Below are positions 31,480 to 41,293 of a stretch of 64,000 bases of DNA, one piece after another. Source of the DNA: JAVBNU01 sp031551265 (GTDB lineage Bacteria; Cyanobacteriota; Vampirovibrionia; Gastranaerophilales; Gastranaerophilaceae); NCBI GenBank assembly GCA_031551265.1, contig JAVBNU010000020.1, positions 1-64,000 of the forward strand, given 5' to 3'. Numbering within the stretch: the first letter of the stretch is position 1; every line of letters begins with the position of its first letter. The position numbers and the translations under genes were made by a program. A model generated the notes under the pieces. That model saw only the letters and a program-made list of their open reading frames with translations, was not told the DNA's origin and ran no database searches.

Positions 31480-32571
31480 ATGAAAATTTCCCCGATTTTA
31501 CAATTGAATATAACTTCTAATTTGCTGTCATTGCGAGGAGAGCAAAAGACTCGACGCGACTATCCAATAGACTCCCGACCCTCTGAAAACAGCAGCCTCA
31601 ACCACACATCAACGGTTGTAGTTAGCAGAACACAAATTTCTTTTAGCGCGCAAAAATCAGCAAACAAACTTTTTCAAAAAGAAGTGATGAAAGATAATCC
31701 TGACCCGCAAAAATTATCCGAGTACATTAAAATGGAAGACTTCAAACCAAACAAATTTTTTAGCCCTAGACTTTCTGTTGACTTCGTAACACCTATGTGG
31801 GCTTTGTATGCTTGTCCTGATGAACTATCCAATGTATTCCCGATTATTGCTGAACTGGCTCGCCACCCTGATTTTGATCCGAATCGCCCGTCTTACGTAG
31901 AATCTAAAATGAAAAGTTCAGGAGACGAAGAGCTAAATAAGATATACTTACTTGAAACCCTTTTGCTGTATGGTGGCTATTCTTCTGTTGAGACTAAACT
32001 CAAATACATATTGGATAATTGTCCTAATGTCAGAATTAAGGACGCTCCCTTTAGTTGTGGCTTTCGCAAAAAAACTAACATGCTTGAAAATATTGAAGAG
32101 GCGATGCCGGAAATTGCCGCAATGATGCGAGATTATATTGCAAGAAAAGGACAACCTATTATACATGAAAAATATTCAGATATGAGTCTTGAAAAATTAC
32201 TGGAATTAATCAAAACGACTCACTTTAATCCTGGTACACAAGATTTAGACGGAAACCTCATAATCCACGCTGCAGCCTCTTCAAAAGACCCGAATGCAAA
32301 TGAGGTAATTTCACTATCACTAGAAAGAATACAAAATATTGACATACAAAACAAAGACGGCAAAACACCCGCAATGCTTGCCGTTGAAAATATTAGAAAT
32401 TGCAAAACACCACAAGAAAAACGAATCTGCTACCGCAATTTGAAATTCATCCTTGAGCGTAAACCTGATTTTAAAGTCACTGATAAAAATGGCGATGATC
32501 TGAATGCATATATAGCAAAACTCAACGATCCACTCGTAACCCACATGTCTGCACTAGCTAAAAATATATAG
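31480..32571 (+). CDS. Ankyrin-like FDPN-module protein (363 aa)
   Basis: The smallest full member of the row. Order: tail MKISPILQLN; repeat-derived SLRGEQKTRR; SSLNHTSTVVVSRTQISFS; one FDPN module (KPNKFF, HPDFDPN, YLLETLLL, ILDNCPNV); and the shared C-terminal ankyrin-like block (DLDGNLIIHAAA, KDGKTPAMLAVE, EKRICYRNLKFILE). The module here lacks the GGGRERA tail. It starts 17 bases after the upstream stop and has no signal peptide. It probably represents the minimal architecture of the family: tail, one module, C-terminal block. Confidence 0.85.
   Translation: MKISPILQLNITSNLLSLRGEQKTRRDYPIDSRPSENSSLNHTSTVVVSRTQISFSAQKSANKLFQKEVMKDNPDPQKLSEYIKMEDFKPNKFFSPRLSVDFVTPMWALYACPDELSNVFPIIAELARHPDFDPNRPSYVESKMKSSGDEELNKIYLLETLLLYGGYSSVETKLKYILDNCPNVRIKDAPFSCGFRKKTNMLENIEEAMPEIAAMMRDYIARKGQPIIHEKYSDMSLEKLLELIKTTHFNPGTQDLDGNLIIHAAASSKDPNANEVISLSLERIQNIDIQNKDGKTPAMLAVENIRNCKTPQEKRICYRNLKFILERKPDFKVTDKNGDDLNAYIAKLNDPLVTHMSALAKNI
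31526..31566 (+). repeat. Dispersed repeat family 1 inside a coding region
   Basis: 41 bp beginning TGTCATTGCGAGGAGAGCAA and ending CTATCCA. The centre differs from the copy at 28386 (GGAGAGCAAAAGACTC instead of GACTTCGATAGAAGTC) but keeps the ends and the palindromic layout. Confidence 0.75.
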
Positions 32572-32582
32572 GAATAACAAAA

Positions 32583-35270
32583 ATGAAACTCCAATCTATT
32601 TCTCAACTTAACAACAATACCTACGCTTTCTCATTGCAAGGAGAGCCGAAGACTCGACGCTGCAATCCAGTAAATCCTACGCCGTCTGGGCTTACCAATC
32701 TCAACCACTCTCCAATTTCAATAGTGAACCAAGCCCAAATAACGTTTGGCGCTAAAACTTCTGAGAGTTCAAATGATATATTTAATAATTGCGTGGGGAA
32801 AGCAGAACAACATGAATCATATGGCCGAAAAGCGTTGCTTGATGCAATACGCGCTAAAGACTTTGACCCTAATCAACGTTTTAGTACACCATATTTGCAT
32901 TCCTGCGTACCACTATCTTGCGATCTTGATTACGAGTTTCTTCCTGAAGACGTTGTGCGCGAAATAATTCTCCACCCTGATCTTGATGTTAATTTGAATT
33001 TTGTAGACCGTCACTCAGGCTGTAACGCTAACTCACACATTATTAAATATCTTGTTGACCATACAAAATTTGACAGAATGAGGTTGGTATTGAAATACAA
33101 CCCCAATATTGATTTCAGCAGAATTCCTCGACACGATAGCTTTGACTCTTACAATACAGCAGGTATCAGCCTCTTTTCGGGCAGAAAATTTGCAGAACTG
33201 CTGAATGACTACGAAAAAGGCGGCGGACGTGAGCTTGCGCGTATGAGATGTGATGCTGCTAATTCTATCTTTGTTAAAAATCCAAATGCTGTTTTTGAAG
33301 ATGCTGTAAAAAACTACCAAAAGGATAATGAGTGTGACATAGCAACTGTTATCAAAGCAGTAAAATCTCCCGGATTCGACCCGAATAAAAAATTTATAGT
33401 AGATGAAGAATATGAAAGTACACCGATTTTTAGCTTAGCGTTTATAGACCAAACTCCGGCGGAACTTTGGGAAGCCTTACTCTCTCACCCTGATTTAGAT
33501 ATTAACCTTATAGCTAACGACCCGAGCTTGGGACACAGTGAGCATATTCTTGAGTATCTTATTGATCATAATAAGGATGATTGTGTAGATAAAATAAAAC
33601 TCATATTAGAAAATAATCCCAACATTGACTTAAGCAAAACACGCAAATGCAAAAACGTTAGTGCTATACGAGCAGGCAAAGAATATAAAGACTTGCTTAA
33701 TAAATATGAAACAGGTGGCGGGCGTGAACGTGCACGCACAAAATGGGAGGCAGCGAACTCTCAGCCTCTTATAAGCCCAAACCAAATATTCGAAAGTACT
33801 ATGCGTGATGATGAAGAGTGGGATGTAAAAACTCTTCTCAAGGCGGTAAGATCCCATGGCTTTGACCCTAATAAAAAAGCTCAAATTAATGGCGATTACG
33901 AAACAACAGCAATTTTTAATTTAGCTTCTTTCCCTGACAGTCCAACTGAGGTTTGGAAAGGTCTACTTTATCGTTCTGACCTTGACATCAATCTTCTTGC
34001 TAATGACCCCCTTTCAGGAGAAGAAAAACACATTCTTGAATATCTCGTTGATAGCGACCAACAAGATTGTGTGGATAAAATGAAGCTTATATTAGAAAAT
34101 AATCCTTATATTGACTTCAGCAAAACGCGCAACAATAATTTTAGTGCTTTCAAAAAACATGTTTCAGCCAATGGAGGCAAATACAGTAAAGAATTTGTAA
34201 AATTGCTTGACGAATACGAAACAGCAAGAGGCCGTGAACGAGCACGCGTAAGATGGGAAACTGCTAATCTAATATGCACTAATAACCCAAATTTGATGTT
34301 CGAAAGCGCATTACAAAAAATATCAACCAGAGGTGCTAACACTGAAGAAAATAATCCTGAAATCGGGAAAAAACTAGTTGATGCAGTAAAAATGCCTGGT
34401 TTTGATCCGAATAAGAAATTTTTTGTAAACAATTTAGAGCGCACACCAATGTTTCACTTGACTAATTTAAAAAACACTCCTTTGGACGTATGGGAAGCTC
34501 TACTGCTACATCCTGCTCTAGATATTAATGTTTGGGATAAAGATTTTGGTTACGGATGCCGCACACATATTCTAAAGCTTCTTATTTATAAGGAAACAAC
34601 GCCGGCTTATGTTGATATAATCAGACTCATATTAGAAAATAATCCATACGTTGACTTCGAAAGAATGGATGGGGCCGGTTTTGACAAGCTTAGAAAATAT
34701 GCTGCAGGCTTAGGCAAAAACTATAGTAACAAACTTGTAAAATTATTAGACGACTACGAAACAGGTGGTGGACGTGAGCGTGCGCTCGAAAAGTGGAAAG
34801 CAGCTAACCCGACATTATCAGGCGCTTCTGTCGCTACAAAAACAATTGATAAAAGGTATTCTGAAATGAATGCCGACCAGCTGCTGGCACTTTTCGCCGA
34901 TGAAAAATTCCAACCTGCCAGCACGGCGGATTTAGACGGAAATTTCATAATTCACGCCGCTGCTGCAATGAAAAATCCACGTTCAAAAGAGCTAATTTCG
35001 TTGGCAAATGAGCGTATTAAAAACATCGATGTCCAAAACGACAAAGGACAGACTCCGGCAATGCTCGTTCTCGACTCGCTGGAAAGCTGTGGCGATAACA
35101 GAGATGAAAAACGCATTTGCTACGGTATCCTTAAATTTATTTTAGAGCTAAAACCTAGTTTAAGTATAACTGATGACAACGGGCTAAACCTCGAAGACTA
35201 CGCTACTGAACTCAACAGCGAACTCGTAAAACAAATGCTTGAACAATACAAAGCAACTAAAAAGGACTAA
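32583..35270 (+). CDS. Ankyrin-like protein with four tandem FDPN modules (895 aa)
   Basis: The clearest view of the module. After the tail (MKLQSISQLN, repeat-derived SLQGEPKTRR, TNLNHSPISIVNQAQITFG) come four tandem copies of about 165 residues. Each runs acidic helix, GFDPNKK (DFDPNQR in copy 1), a threonine/proline helical pair, HPDLDIN, HILEYLVD, LILENNPYIDF and LLDxYETGGGRERAR, closing with KWEAAN or a variant. The shared C-terminal ankyrin-like block follows (DLDGNFIIHAAA, GQTPAMLVLD, EKRICYGILKFILE). Copies 2 and 3 are closest, which suggests internal duplication. The gene lies 11 bases after its neighbour and 3 bases before the next. The function is unknown. Confidence 0.88.
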   Translation: MKLQSISQLNNNTYAFSLQGEPKTRRCNPVNPTPSGLTNLNHSPISIVNQAQITFGAKTSESSNDIFNNCVGKAEQHESYGRKALLDAIRAKDFDPNQRFSTPYLHSCVPLSCDLDYEFLPEDVVREIILHPDLDVNLNFVDRHSGCNANSHIIKYLVDHTKFDRMRLVLKYNPNIDFSRIPRHDSFDSYNTAGISLFSGRKFAELLNDYEKGGGRELARMRCDAANSIFVKNPNAVFEDAVKNYQKDNECDIATVIKAVKSPGFDPNKKFIVDEEYESTPIFSLAFIDQTPAELWEALLSHPDLDINLIANDPSLGHSEHILEYLIDHNKDDCVDKIKLILENNPNIDLSKTRKCKNVSAIRAGKEYKDLLNKYETGGGRERARTKWEAANSQPLISPNQIFESTMRDDEEWDVKTLLKAVRSHGFDPNKKAQINGDYETTAIFNLASFPDSPTEVWKGLLYRSDLDINLLANDPLSGEEKHILEYLVDSDQQDCVDKMKLILENNPYIDFSKTRNNNFSAFKKHVSANGGKYSKEFVKLLDEYETARGRERARVRWETANLICTNNPNLMFESALQKISTRGANTEENNPEIGKKLVDAVKMPGFDPNKKFFVNNLERTPMFHLTNLKNTPLDVWEALLLHPALDINVWDKDFGYGCRTHILKLLIYKETTPAYVDIIRLILENNPYVDFERMDGAGFDKLRKYAAGLGKNYSNKLVKLLDDYETGGGRERALEKWKAANPTLSGASVATKTIDKRYSEMNADQLLALFADEKFQPASTADLDGNFIIHAAAAMKNPRSKELISLANERIKNIDVQNDKGQTPAMLVLDSLESCGDNRDEKRICYGILKFILELKPSLSITDDNGLNLEDYATELNSELVKQMLEQYKATKKD
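32628..32669 (+). repeat. Dispersed repeat family 1 inside a coding region (diverged)
   Basis: About 42 bp, CTCATTGCAAGGAGAGCC through GCAATCCA. It retains the terminal halves; GCAAG replaces GCGAG near the start. Confidence 0.7.
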
Positions 35271-35273
35271 ATC

Positions 35274-36968
35274 ATGAAAATTCAACAAATCTCACAATTT
35301 AATAACAATACCAGCGCTCTGTCATTGCGAGGAGAGTCGAAGACTCGACACGGCAATTCAAAAGTTTCACCACTTGAATATGGATTTACAAACCTCAACC
35401 ACTCTCCAATTTCAATAGCAAACAGAGCCCAAATATCTTTTGGCATGATAGACACTGATGCGGGTATAGACTTCGCTGCCCCCCAAAAATCCTCCAATCG
35501 ACTTTTTGAAGACGAACTTTGCAAAGAGTATCCCAATGCCGGAAAATTAAAAGAGTTAGTATCTAATCCTGATTTTGACCCAACTCAACAGCTTTCAATT
35601 GTCGGTTGGCCTAAAGCACAACCCTTATTCGCGCTTGCTTTATGCAGAAAAGTCGATATGGACAGCGCTATAGTACGTTTAATGAGAGAACATCCGACAA
35701 TGAACCCGAATTTACCATCTTATAACTCTGAGGGGAAAGAAGACAGAGTCATTCCTATGTTGATTGCAAATAATCGTTGGCACCCACATTGCGAAACATA
35801 CATTGAGCGCATATGTGCGTGTCCTGAGCTTGAAATTTTGCAGGTACCACGAGGGCTGAGTAACCCTAACCATGAAAATATGATTGGGTTTGCACACTCT
35901 TGCTGTGCAGATGACATAAAAGAATTATTGAATTTCTACCAAAATGAAGGCGGCAGAGAAATCTCAAGGAATGTCCTGAACGCGAGGTTGCAAGCGGTTG
36001 GCGGCAGCTATTCCTCCGCCGCAAATGCCCTTTTTGAAGAAGAAATGATGAAAAGTGCACCTGACATAAACGCTCTGTCCCGCTGCATAAGAAGAAAAGA
36101 TTTTGATCCTAATAAATATTTTGAGACGAAGTATACCCCGGGGCATGTTACTCCGATGTGGGCTTTATGTAAGTATGACAACCAAATTTCTCATTTATCT
36201 TCAATTGTTGGCGAATTAGCTGCCCATAAAGATTTCGACCCAAATCAAGCAATCGTATGTAATGGTAATCAAAAAACGTTCTTATTGGAATTTCTGTTAC
36301 TGAAAGAACCGAATTTGCACTGTCAGTATATTAATTTAGACCAAATACTAAAAAATTCGCCTAAAGTAAAAATTACGGATGCACCATGCAGTCTGAGTAG
36401 AAACGGTAAACTCGATTTTATTAAAGCTCTCCAAACCGAAAGATACTCTGTTGCAACAACATTGCTTGAATATGACCAAGGTGGGGGTAGAGAAGAAGCC
36501 GCTGCACGACAAGGATCTACAGTAGGCATTGACACTGGATCTTCTGAAGAAATAACACAAGAAAATTATTCTGAAAAAAACATAGACCAACTGCTTGCAA
36601 TGATTGCTAGTAGCGAATTTGATGCAGCAAAAGAACAAGATAGCAATGGCAACTTAATTATTCACGCTGCCGCACTTTCAAAAGACCCACGCGCGAAAGA
36701 GCTGTTTTCATTAGCTCACGGAAAAATTAATGATATTGATATTAAAAACAACGAGGGCAAAACACCGGCAATGCTTGCCGTTGAAAACCTCAAAAATTGC
36801 CAAACCCCTCAAGAAAAACGTGTTTGCTACAGTAATATCAAATTTATTTTTCAATTAGCCCCTAATTTCAACGCTAAAGACAATCTTGGCAGAAGTCTCA
36901 ATGTGTACGTCCGCAGTCTCGATGACCCGATAGTCAGCCAGCTCGCTGCCCAGGCAAAAGATATGTAA
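35274..36968 (+). CDS. Ankyrin-like FDPN-module protein (564 aa)
   Basis: Tail MKIQQISQFN, repeat-derived SLRGESKTRH, TNLNHSPISIANRAQISFG, then two modules (DFDPTQQ and DFDPNKY; YQNEGGREIS and YDQGGGREEA) and the shared C-terminal block (SNGNLIIHAAA, EGKTPAMLAVE, EKRVCYSNIKFIF). Cysteines are more frequent in the first module than in the paralogues (CACPELE, HSCCADD). It starts 3 bases after the upstream stop, so translation is probably coupled. No export signal is visible. Confidence 0.85.
   Translation: MKIQQISQFNNNTSALSLRGESKTRHGNSKVSPLEYGFTNLNHSPISIANRAQISFGMIDTDAGIDFAAPQKSSNRLFEDELCKEYPNAGKLKELVSNPDFDPTQQLSIVGWPKAQPLFALALCRKVDMDSAIVRLMREHPTMNPNLPSYNSEGKEDRVIPMLIANNRWHPHCETYIERICACPELEILQVPRGLSNPNHENMIGFAHSCCADDIKELLNFYQNEGGREISRNVLNARLQAVGGSYSSAANALFEEEMMKSAPDINALSRCIRRKDFDPNKYFETKYTPGHVTPMWALCKYDNQISHLSSIVGELAAHKDFDPNQAIVCNGNQKTFLLEFLLLKEPNLHCQYINLDQILKNSPKVKITDAPCSLSRNGKLDFIKALQTERYSVATTLLEYDQGGGREEAAARQGSTVGIDTGSSEEITQENYSEKNIDQLLAMIASSEFDAAKEQDSNGNLIIHAAALSKDPRAKELFSLAHGKINDIDIKNNEGKTPAMLAVENLKNCQTPQEKRVCYSNIKFIFQLAPNFNAKDNLGRSLNVYVRSLDDPIVSQLAAQAKDM
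35320..35360 (+). repeat. Dispersed repeat family 1 inside a coding region
   Basis: About 41 bp, TGTCATTGCGAGGAGAGTCG through CGGCAATTCA, in the same orientation and at the same codon region as in the three preceding paralogues. Confidence 0.8.
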
Positions 36969-36980
36969 GGAAATAAAAAC

Positions 36981-39149
36981 ATGAAAATCCAACAAATCTC
37001 ACCAGCAAATCTTGAACAGCTCCCTCGCCCCTTGCGGGAGAGGGTTGGGGTGAGGGGTCTTTTTGAAAATCCGAACCACAATGAACTCTCTCCAAAAATA
37101 AACGAAAGAATCACCAACCTCAACCACTCTCCCATTGCAATCGCCAATGCCGCAAAAATCTCGTTCGGCTCAGATGACTCAAAAACACCAAACGACCTGT
37201 TCGCCGAAGAAATTTCTAAAGAAAACCCCGATGCTGAAAAACTTTTACAATACGTAAATGACGATGATTTCAAACCGAACAGAATGCTAAAAGGTAACGC
37301 TGTAATTAAATTAGACAACTTTGCTAATTCGTCCCGTGAATATGATATGACAATGCCGCCGGTTTATGCGCTATTATTGAAAATTGAAAAATGTTATGAG
37401 GATAAAACAGGCTATACCCACTTATTACCTGTATTTAGAGATGTTATGAAACATCCGGATACAATGCCCTTTTTGCCGGTAGACGGAACAATAATTAGTG
37501 ATAATTCAAGTTATACCCTTCGTGACGATTTTCGTAAAGCGTTAGACATTAAATATCGCCTCGTTCGGGACAATGAGTGTGCTTGTCAGTTGCTGGACGT
37601 TTTTTTAGAAAATTCTCAAAACTTTACAATGGAAGATATAAATAAAATGTGGAAAATGTCCCATAATCGTGCTTCTTCTCACAAACTTTTGGATTATATG
37701 GAGCGCAACGGTATCTCAGCAAACGAATTATTTACGTACGAATTTAATGAGACTGCCCCGGATATCGAAAGACTAGTTGGATACGTCCAAAAAGAAGGGT
37801 TTGACCCGAACTATGTAGTTGTTGATAATAAATACCCCTATGAACTTCCTTTGCTTCATGAAATTTGCCACCTAGGCTATAGACAAAATGATACTGACAT
37901 GTCTGACGTTGTAGCTGCACTAGTCAATCATCCTGGTATAGATATCAATAAAACCGGTAAGCTTTATAAGAAAAAGACTCATATAGCAGACTTTGGCTTT
38001 GCCAGATCTGAAGACCGATATTCAGGTTATTGTGATAAGTATCTTATGATAGCTCTTGATAACCGCCATGACATTGATATCAATGAAGTTCAATCATTAA
38101 TACATTCCTTAAAAGGATGGGAAAGATATGGATGGGAAAGATATGCTGAGCTGTTCGAAAAAGTTAAAAAGTACTATGAAGAGCATCAAGCTAATGTAAA
38201 CGCATTTTTCTGGGATGAATTTGAAGATACATTTAAGCTGCCTAATCAAGATAAACTCGCTAAAATTGTCAAATTACGTACTTTTAAGCCCAATGAAACC
38301 TTTGATTCGCCACTTCGAGATTACTCAAAAATGACTCCTATGCTTATGCTTTTAGTGCATGATAACGAAAAACTATTTTTAGCCGATGAAATTGCGGATT
38401 TAGCAAAGCATCCTGATTTTGATCCTAATATCTCTCTTGGCGTTAATCAGCAGACTCAAAAAACTTACCTGCTTGAATACCTCGTCAATGGAGATTTAAA
38501 ATCAGCTGCAGTCAATCTACGTAAAATACTCGAAAACAACCCAAATGTCAGAGTTATCGACGCGCCAACCAAAGAAGGGCAGAGAACGAACATGTTAGAA
38601 CTGGCTGAACAAAAAGGCAAAAATGATTTAGCAGAACTCCTCAGAAACTATGAAGAACGTGGCGGCAGACAAAAAGCTGCCGAAAAATACAAAAAAACAG
38701 GCGGCGTCTACCAATCCCACATGTTTAAACTAAATAACTATTCTGAACTTAGTATTGAAGAACTTCTGGACTTCCTAAAGCTTCCTACTTTTGATGTAAC
38801 AATTGCCAAAGACGCACAAGGCAACCTGCTCATCCACACCGCCGTCACAATGAAAAATCCGCGCTCAAAAGAACTAATTTCGTTATCCAATGAAAAAATC
38901 AAAAATATTGACGTCAAAAACGCCAAAGGTCAAACACCCGCTATGCTCGCACTCGAATCAATCGGAACCTGCGAAAACAAAGACGAAAGACGCATTTGTT
39001 ACGGTATTTTTAAATTCATTTTATATTTGAACCCCGTTTTAACCCTTAACGACAACAACGGCCTCAACCTCGACGACTACGCCGGCGAACTCAACGACCC
39101 GCTCGTAAAACAAATGCTTGAACAATACAAAGCCTCAAAAAAGGACTAA
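36981..39149 (+). CDS. Ankyrin-like FDPN-module protein (722 aa)
   Basis: Tail MKIQQISPAN, then a family-2 repeat read as LPRPLRERVGVRG, then TNLNHSPIAIANAAKISFG. Three modules follow (FKPNRM, FDPNYV, FKPNET ... HPDFDPN); the last ends YEERGGRQKAAEKY, and the shared C-terminal ankyrin-like block closes the protein. The last roughly 320 bp are nearly identical in DNA to the end of the next gene. The ribosome site is TAAGGAAA. A sister of the 712-residue protein at 39152, from which it differs mainly in the first two modules. Confidence 0.87.
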   Translation: MKIQQISPANLEQLPRPLRERVGVRGLFENPNHNELSPKINERITNLNHSPIAIANAAKISFGSDDSKTPNDLFAEEISKENPDAEKLLQYVNDDDFKPNRMLKGNAVIKLDNFANSSREYDMTMPPVYALLLKIEKCYEDKTGYTHLLPVFRDVMKHPDTMPFLPVDGTIISDNSSYTLRDDFRKALDIKYRLVRDNECACQLLDVFLENSQNFTMEDINKMWKMSHNRASSHKLLDYMERNGISANELFTYEFNETAPDIERLVGYVQKEGFDPNYVVVDNKYPYELPLLHEICHLGYRQNDTDMSDVVAALVNHPGIDINKTGKLYKKKTHIADFGFARSEDRYSGYCDKYLMIALDNRHDIDINEVQSLIHSLKGWERYGWERYAELFEKVKKYYEEHQANVNAFFWDEFEDTFKLPNQDKLAKIVKLRTFKPNETFDSPLRDYSKMTPMLMLLVHDNEKLFLADEIADLAKHPDFDPNISLGVNQQTQKTYLLEYLVNGDLKSAAVNLRKILENNPNVRVIDAPTKEGQRTNMLELAEQKGKNDLAELLRNYEERGGRQKAAEKYKKTGGVYQSHMFKLNNYSELSIEELLDFLKLPTFDVTIAKDAQGNLLIHTAVTMKNPRSKELISLSNEKIKNIDVKNAKGQTPAMLALESIGTCENKDERRICYGIFKFILYLNPVLTLNDNNGLNLDDYAGELNDPLVKQMLEQYKASKKD
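37021..37057 (+). repeat. Dispersed repeat family 2 inside a coding region
   Basis: 37 bp, TCCCTCGCCCCTTGCGGGAG then AGGGTTGGGGTGAGGGG. It is identical to 39192-39228, together with about 10 flanking bases. Similar CCCTCxCCCC...GGGTGAGGGG elements are widespread in bacterial genomes as intergenic repeats (general knowledge). Confidence 0.85.
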
Positions 39150-39151
39150 AA

Positions 39152-41290
39152 ATGAAAATCCAACAAATCTCACAATCTAATATTGAGCAGCTCCCTCGCC
39201 CCTTGCGGGAGAGGGTTGGGGTGAGGGGTCTTTTTGATAATTCCAATCACAATGAACTCTATTCAAAAGTAAACGAACGAAACACCAACCTCAACCACTC
39301 CCCACTTGCAATCGCTAACGCGGCAAAAATCTCCTTTGGCTCTGTCGAACTAAATTCACCTAACGACTTATTTGCAGAAGAAATACTTAAACCTAATCCT
39401 AATGTTAAAAAACTTCTTAACTACATAAATGACGAAGATTTTAGACCAAATAAACCATTAAAATGCATACATTCTCACAACTATGGCCGATATATGCAGG
39501 ACACCTGGGAAAATGTGATGGCACCTCCTCTGTTTGTCGTTTTTTCGCGTATTAAATGTTGGGGTGATTCTCAAAAAATAATGAAACAATTAGTACCTGT
39601 TTTTCGAACAATAGCTGCTCACCCTGATACAGACCCGTGTATACCGGCAATTTGTGACAATGGCACAGAATACAGAATATTGTCTGAAATCGTACCTGTG
39701 TATAAGCGTGATGATAAGAGAATTGACCCTAAAGAATGGGAACAGCAGATATTTAATATCGTTCTGGAAAATTGTTCTAATTACCCTATAAGTAAGGCTG
39801 TTGAGTTGTATAATGAAATTGCATCGTATAATCCCTATGCTATTTCAATATATGAAGATAAACTGCTTGACCACTTGGAAAAACTGGGTTTACCTCCTCA
39901 TGATTTATTTGCAATGAAAATTCGTCGTCAACAACAGAAAAATACTGAAAAACTAATTTATTATATTAACAAAGAGGGATTTGATCCTAACGCAACAATT
40001 GCATATAGGCCTTGTTGTTTTCCCCCGAATGCTCCTCTCGGAGAATTCACCTTGCTGCATTTTATTTGCTTACAAGAAGAACCTGAGCCTGACTTCTCAA
40101 AAGTTGTCGCTGCACTTGTTAAACACCCTGCCATTGATATAAATAAACTTTCCACGCAAGAGCAAGACGGACTCGACTTATATAATATTCTTGGAATGCG
40201 CAATCATACTGCAAAATATATCTTTGATTACTACAAGGTGATATTGAATAACAATCCTAATGTCGACCTAAATATTATTAAAAAAATACCTGAGCATTTT
40301 AAATATTCAACAAACCCTCTGAAAAGCGAATTAATAAGCTATTATGAAAAAAATCAAATCTCCCCTGCGATACTATTTGCAGATGAATTTGAACGCAAAA
40401 ATAAAGTCCCAAATCCAGAAAAAATCGCTAAAGCGATTAAAATGCCTGACTTTGAGCCGAACGCTACCGTTGGTCGTTCTTCATTTACACCAATGTTTTG
40501 TCTTTTAAGGCATGACAATAAAACAGTATTCCTATCAGATGAAGTAGCAGATTTAGCAAGACATAAAACATTTAATCCAAATTTGCCGCTTAACGACACT
40601 GCAAAAAGTACCTACCTGCTTGAGTATATAATTACTCAAAATTTGAATGCTGCTGCAATCAATCTCCGAAAAATACTTGAGAATAACCCTCATGTGAAAG
40701 TCGTAGATGCCCCAACTGAGTATGGTGAAGTAAACATGATTGAACTGGCTGAACAAAAAGGCAAAAAAGACTTAGCAAAATTACTCCGCGATTACGAAGA
40801 ACATGGCGGCAGACAAAAAGCTGCCGAAAAATACGTTAACGCTGGCGGTCTCTTTTTACCGCGCTTGTACAAACAAAACGACTATTCTGAATTGAGTATT
40901 GACGAGTTGTTCGAGTTCCTAAAAGCACCTCAATTTAATGTTTTAACCAAGGACATACAAGGCAATCTGCTTATCCACACTGCCGTCACAATGAAAAATC
41001 CGCGCTCAAAAGAACTAATTTCATTATCCAATGAAAAAATCAAAAATATTGACGTCAAAAACGCCAAAGGTCAAACACCCGCTATGCTCGCACTTGAGTC
41101 AATCGGAACCTGCGAAAACAAAGACGAAAGACGCATTTGCTACGGTATTTTCAAATTCATTTTAGAATTGAACCCCGATTTAACCATTAACGACAGCAAC
41201 GGTCTCAATCTCGAAGACTACGCCGGCGAACTCAACGACTCGCTCATCAAACAAATGCTTGAACAATACAAAGCTTCAAAAAAGGACTAA
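39152..41290 (+). CDS. Ankyrin-like FDPN-module protein (712 aa)
   Basis: Paralogue of the 722-residue protein, starting 2 bases after its stop. Tail MKIQQISQSN, family-2 repeat peptide LPRPLRERVGVRG, TNLNHSPLAIANAAKISFG; three modules (FRPNKP, FDPNAT, FEPNAT); YEEHGGRQKAAEKY; shared C-terminal block (GNLLIHTAVTMKNPRSKEL). The first half is well diverged from the neighbour while the ends are almost identical, which points to gene conversion or recent exchange of the ends. No signal peptide. Confidence 0.87.
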   Translation: MKIQQISQSNIEQLPRPLRERVGVRGLFDNSNHNELYSKVNERNTNLNHSPLAIANAAKISFGSVELNSPNDLFAEEILKPNPNVKKLLNYINDEDFRPNKPLKCIHSHNYGRYMQDTWENVMAPPLFVVFSRIKCWGDSQKIMKQLVPVFRTIAAHPDTDPCIPAICDNGTEYRILSEIVPVYKRDDKRIDPKEWEQQIFNIVLENCSNYPISKAVELYNEIASYNPYAISIYEDKLLDHLEKLGLPPHDLFAMKIRRQQQKNTEKLIYYINKEGFDPNATIAYRPCCFPPNAPLGEFTLLHFICLQEEPEPDFSKVVAALVKHPAIDINKLSTQEQDGLDLYNILGMRNHTAKYIFDYYKVILNNNPNVDLNIIKKIPEHFKYSTNPLKSELISYYEKNQISPAILFADEFERKNKVPNPEKIAKAIKMPDFEPNATVGRSSFTPMFCLLRHDNKTVFLSDEVADLARHKTFNPNLPLNDTAKSTYLLEYIITQNLNAAAINLRKILENNPHVKVVDAPTEYGEVNMIELAEQKGKKDLAKLLRDYEEHGGRQKAAEKYVNAGGLFLPRLYKQNDYSELSIDELFEFLKAPQFNVLTKDIQGNLLIHTAVTMKNPRSKELISLSNEKIKNIDVKNAKGQTPAMLALESIGTCENKDERRICYGIFKFILELNPDLTINDSNGLNLEDYAGELNDSLIKQMLEQYKASKKD
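39192..39228 (+). repeat. Dispersed repeat family 2 inside a coding region
   Basis: Exact 37-bp copy of 37021-37057. The flanks AGC before and TCTTTTTGA after are also shared. Confidence 0.85.
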
Positions 41291-41293
41291 AAA

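Noticed and set aside
36851..37318. Minus-strand frame of 155 codons across two ankyrin-like genes
   Set aside because: It spans the junction of two well-supported plus-strand genes and contains the reverse reading of a dispersed repeat.
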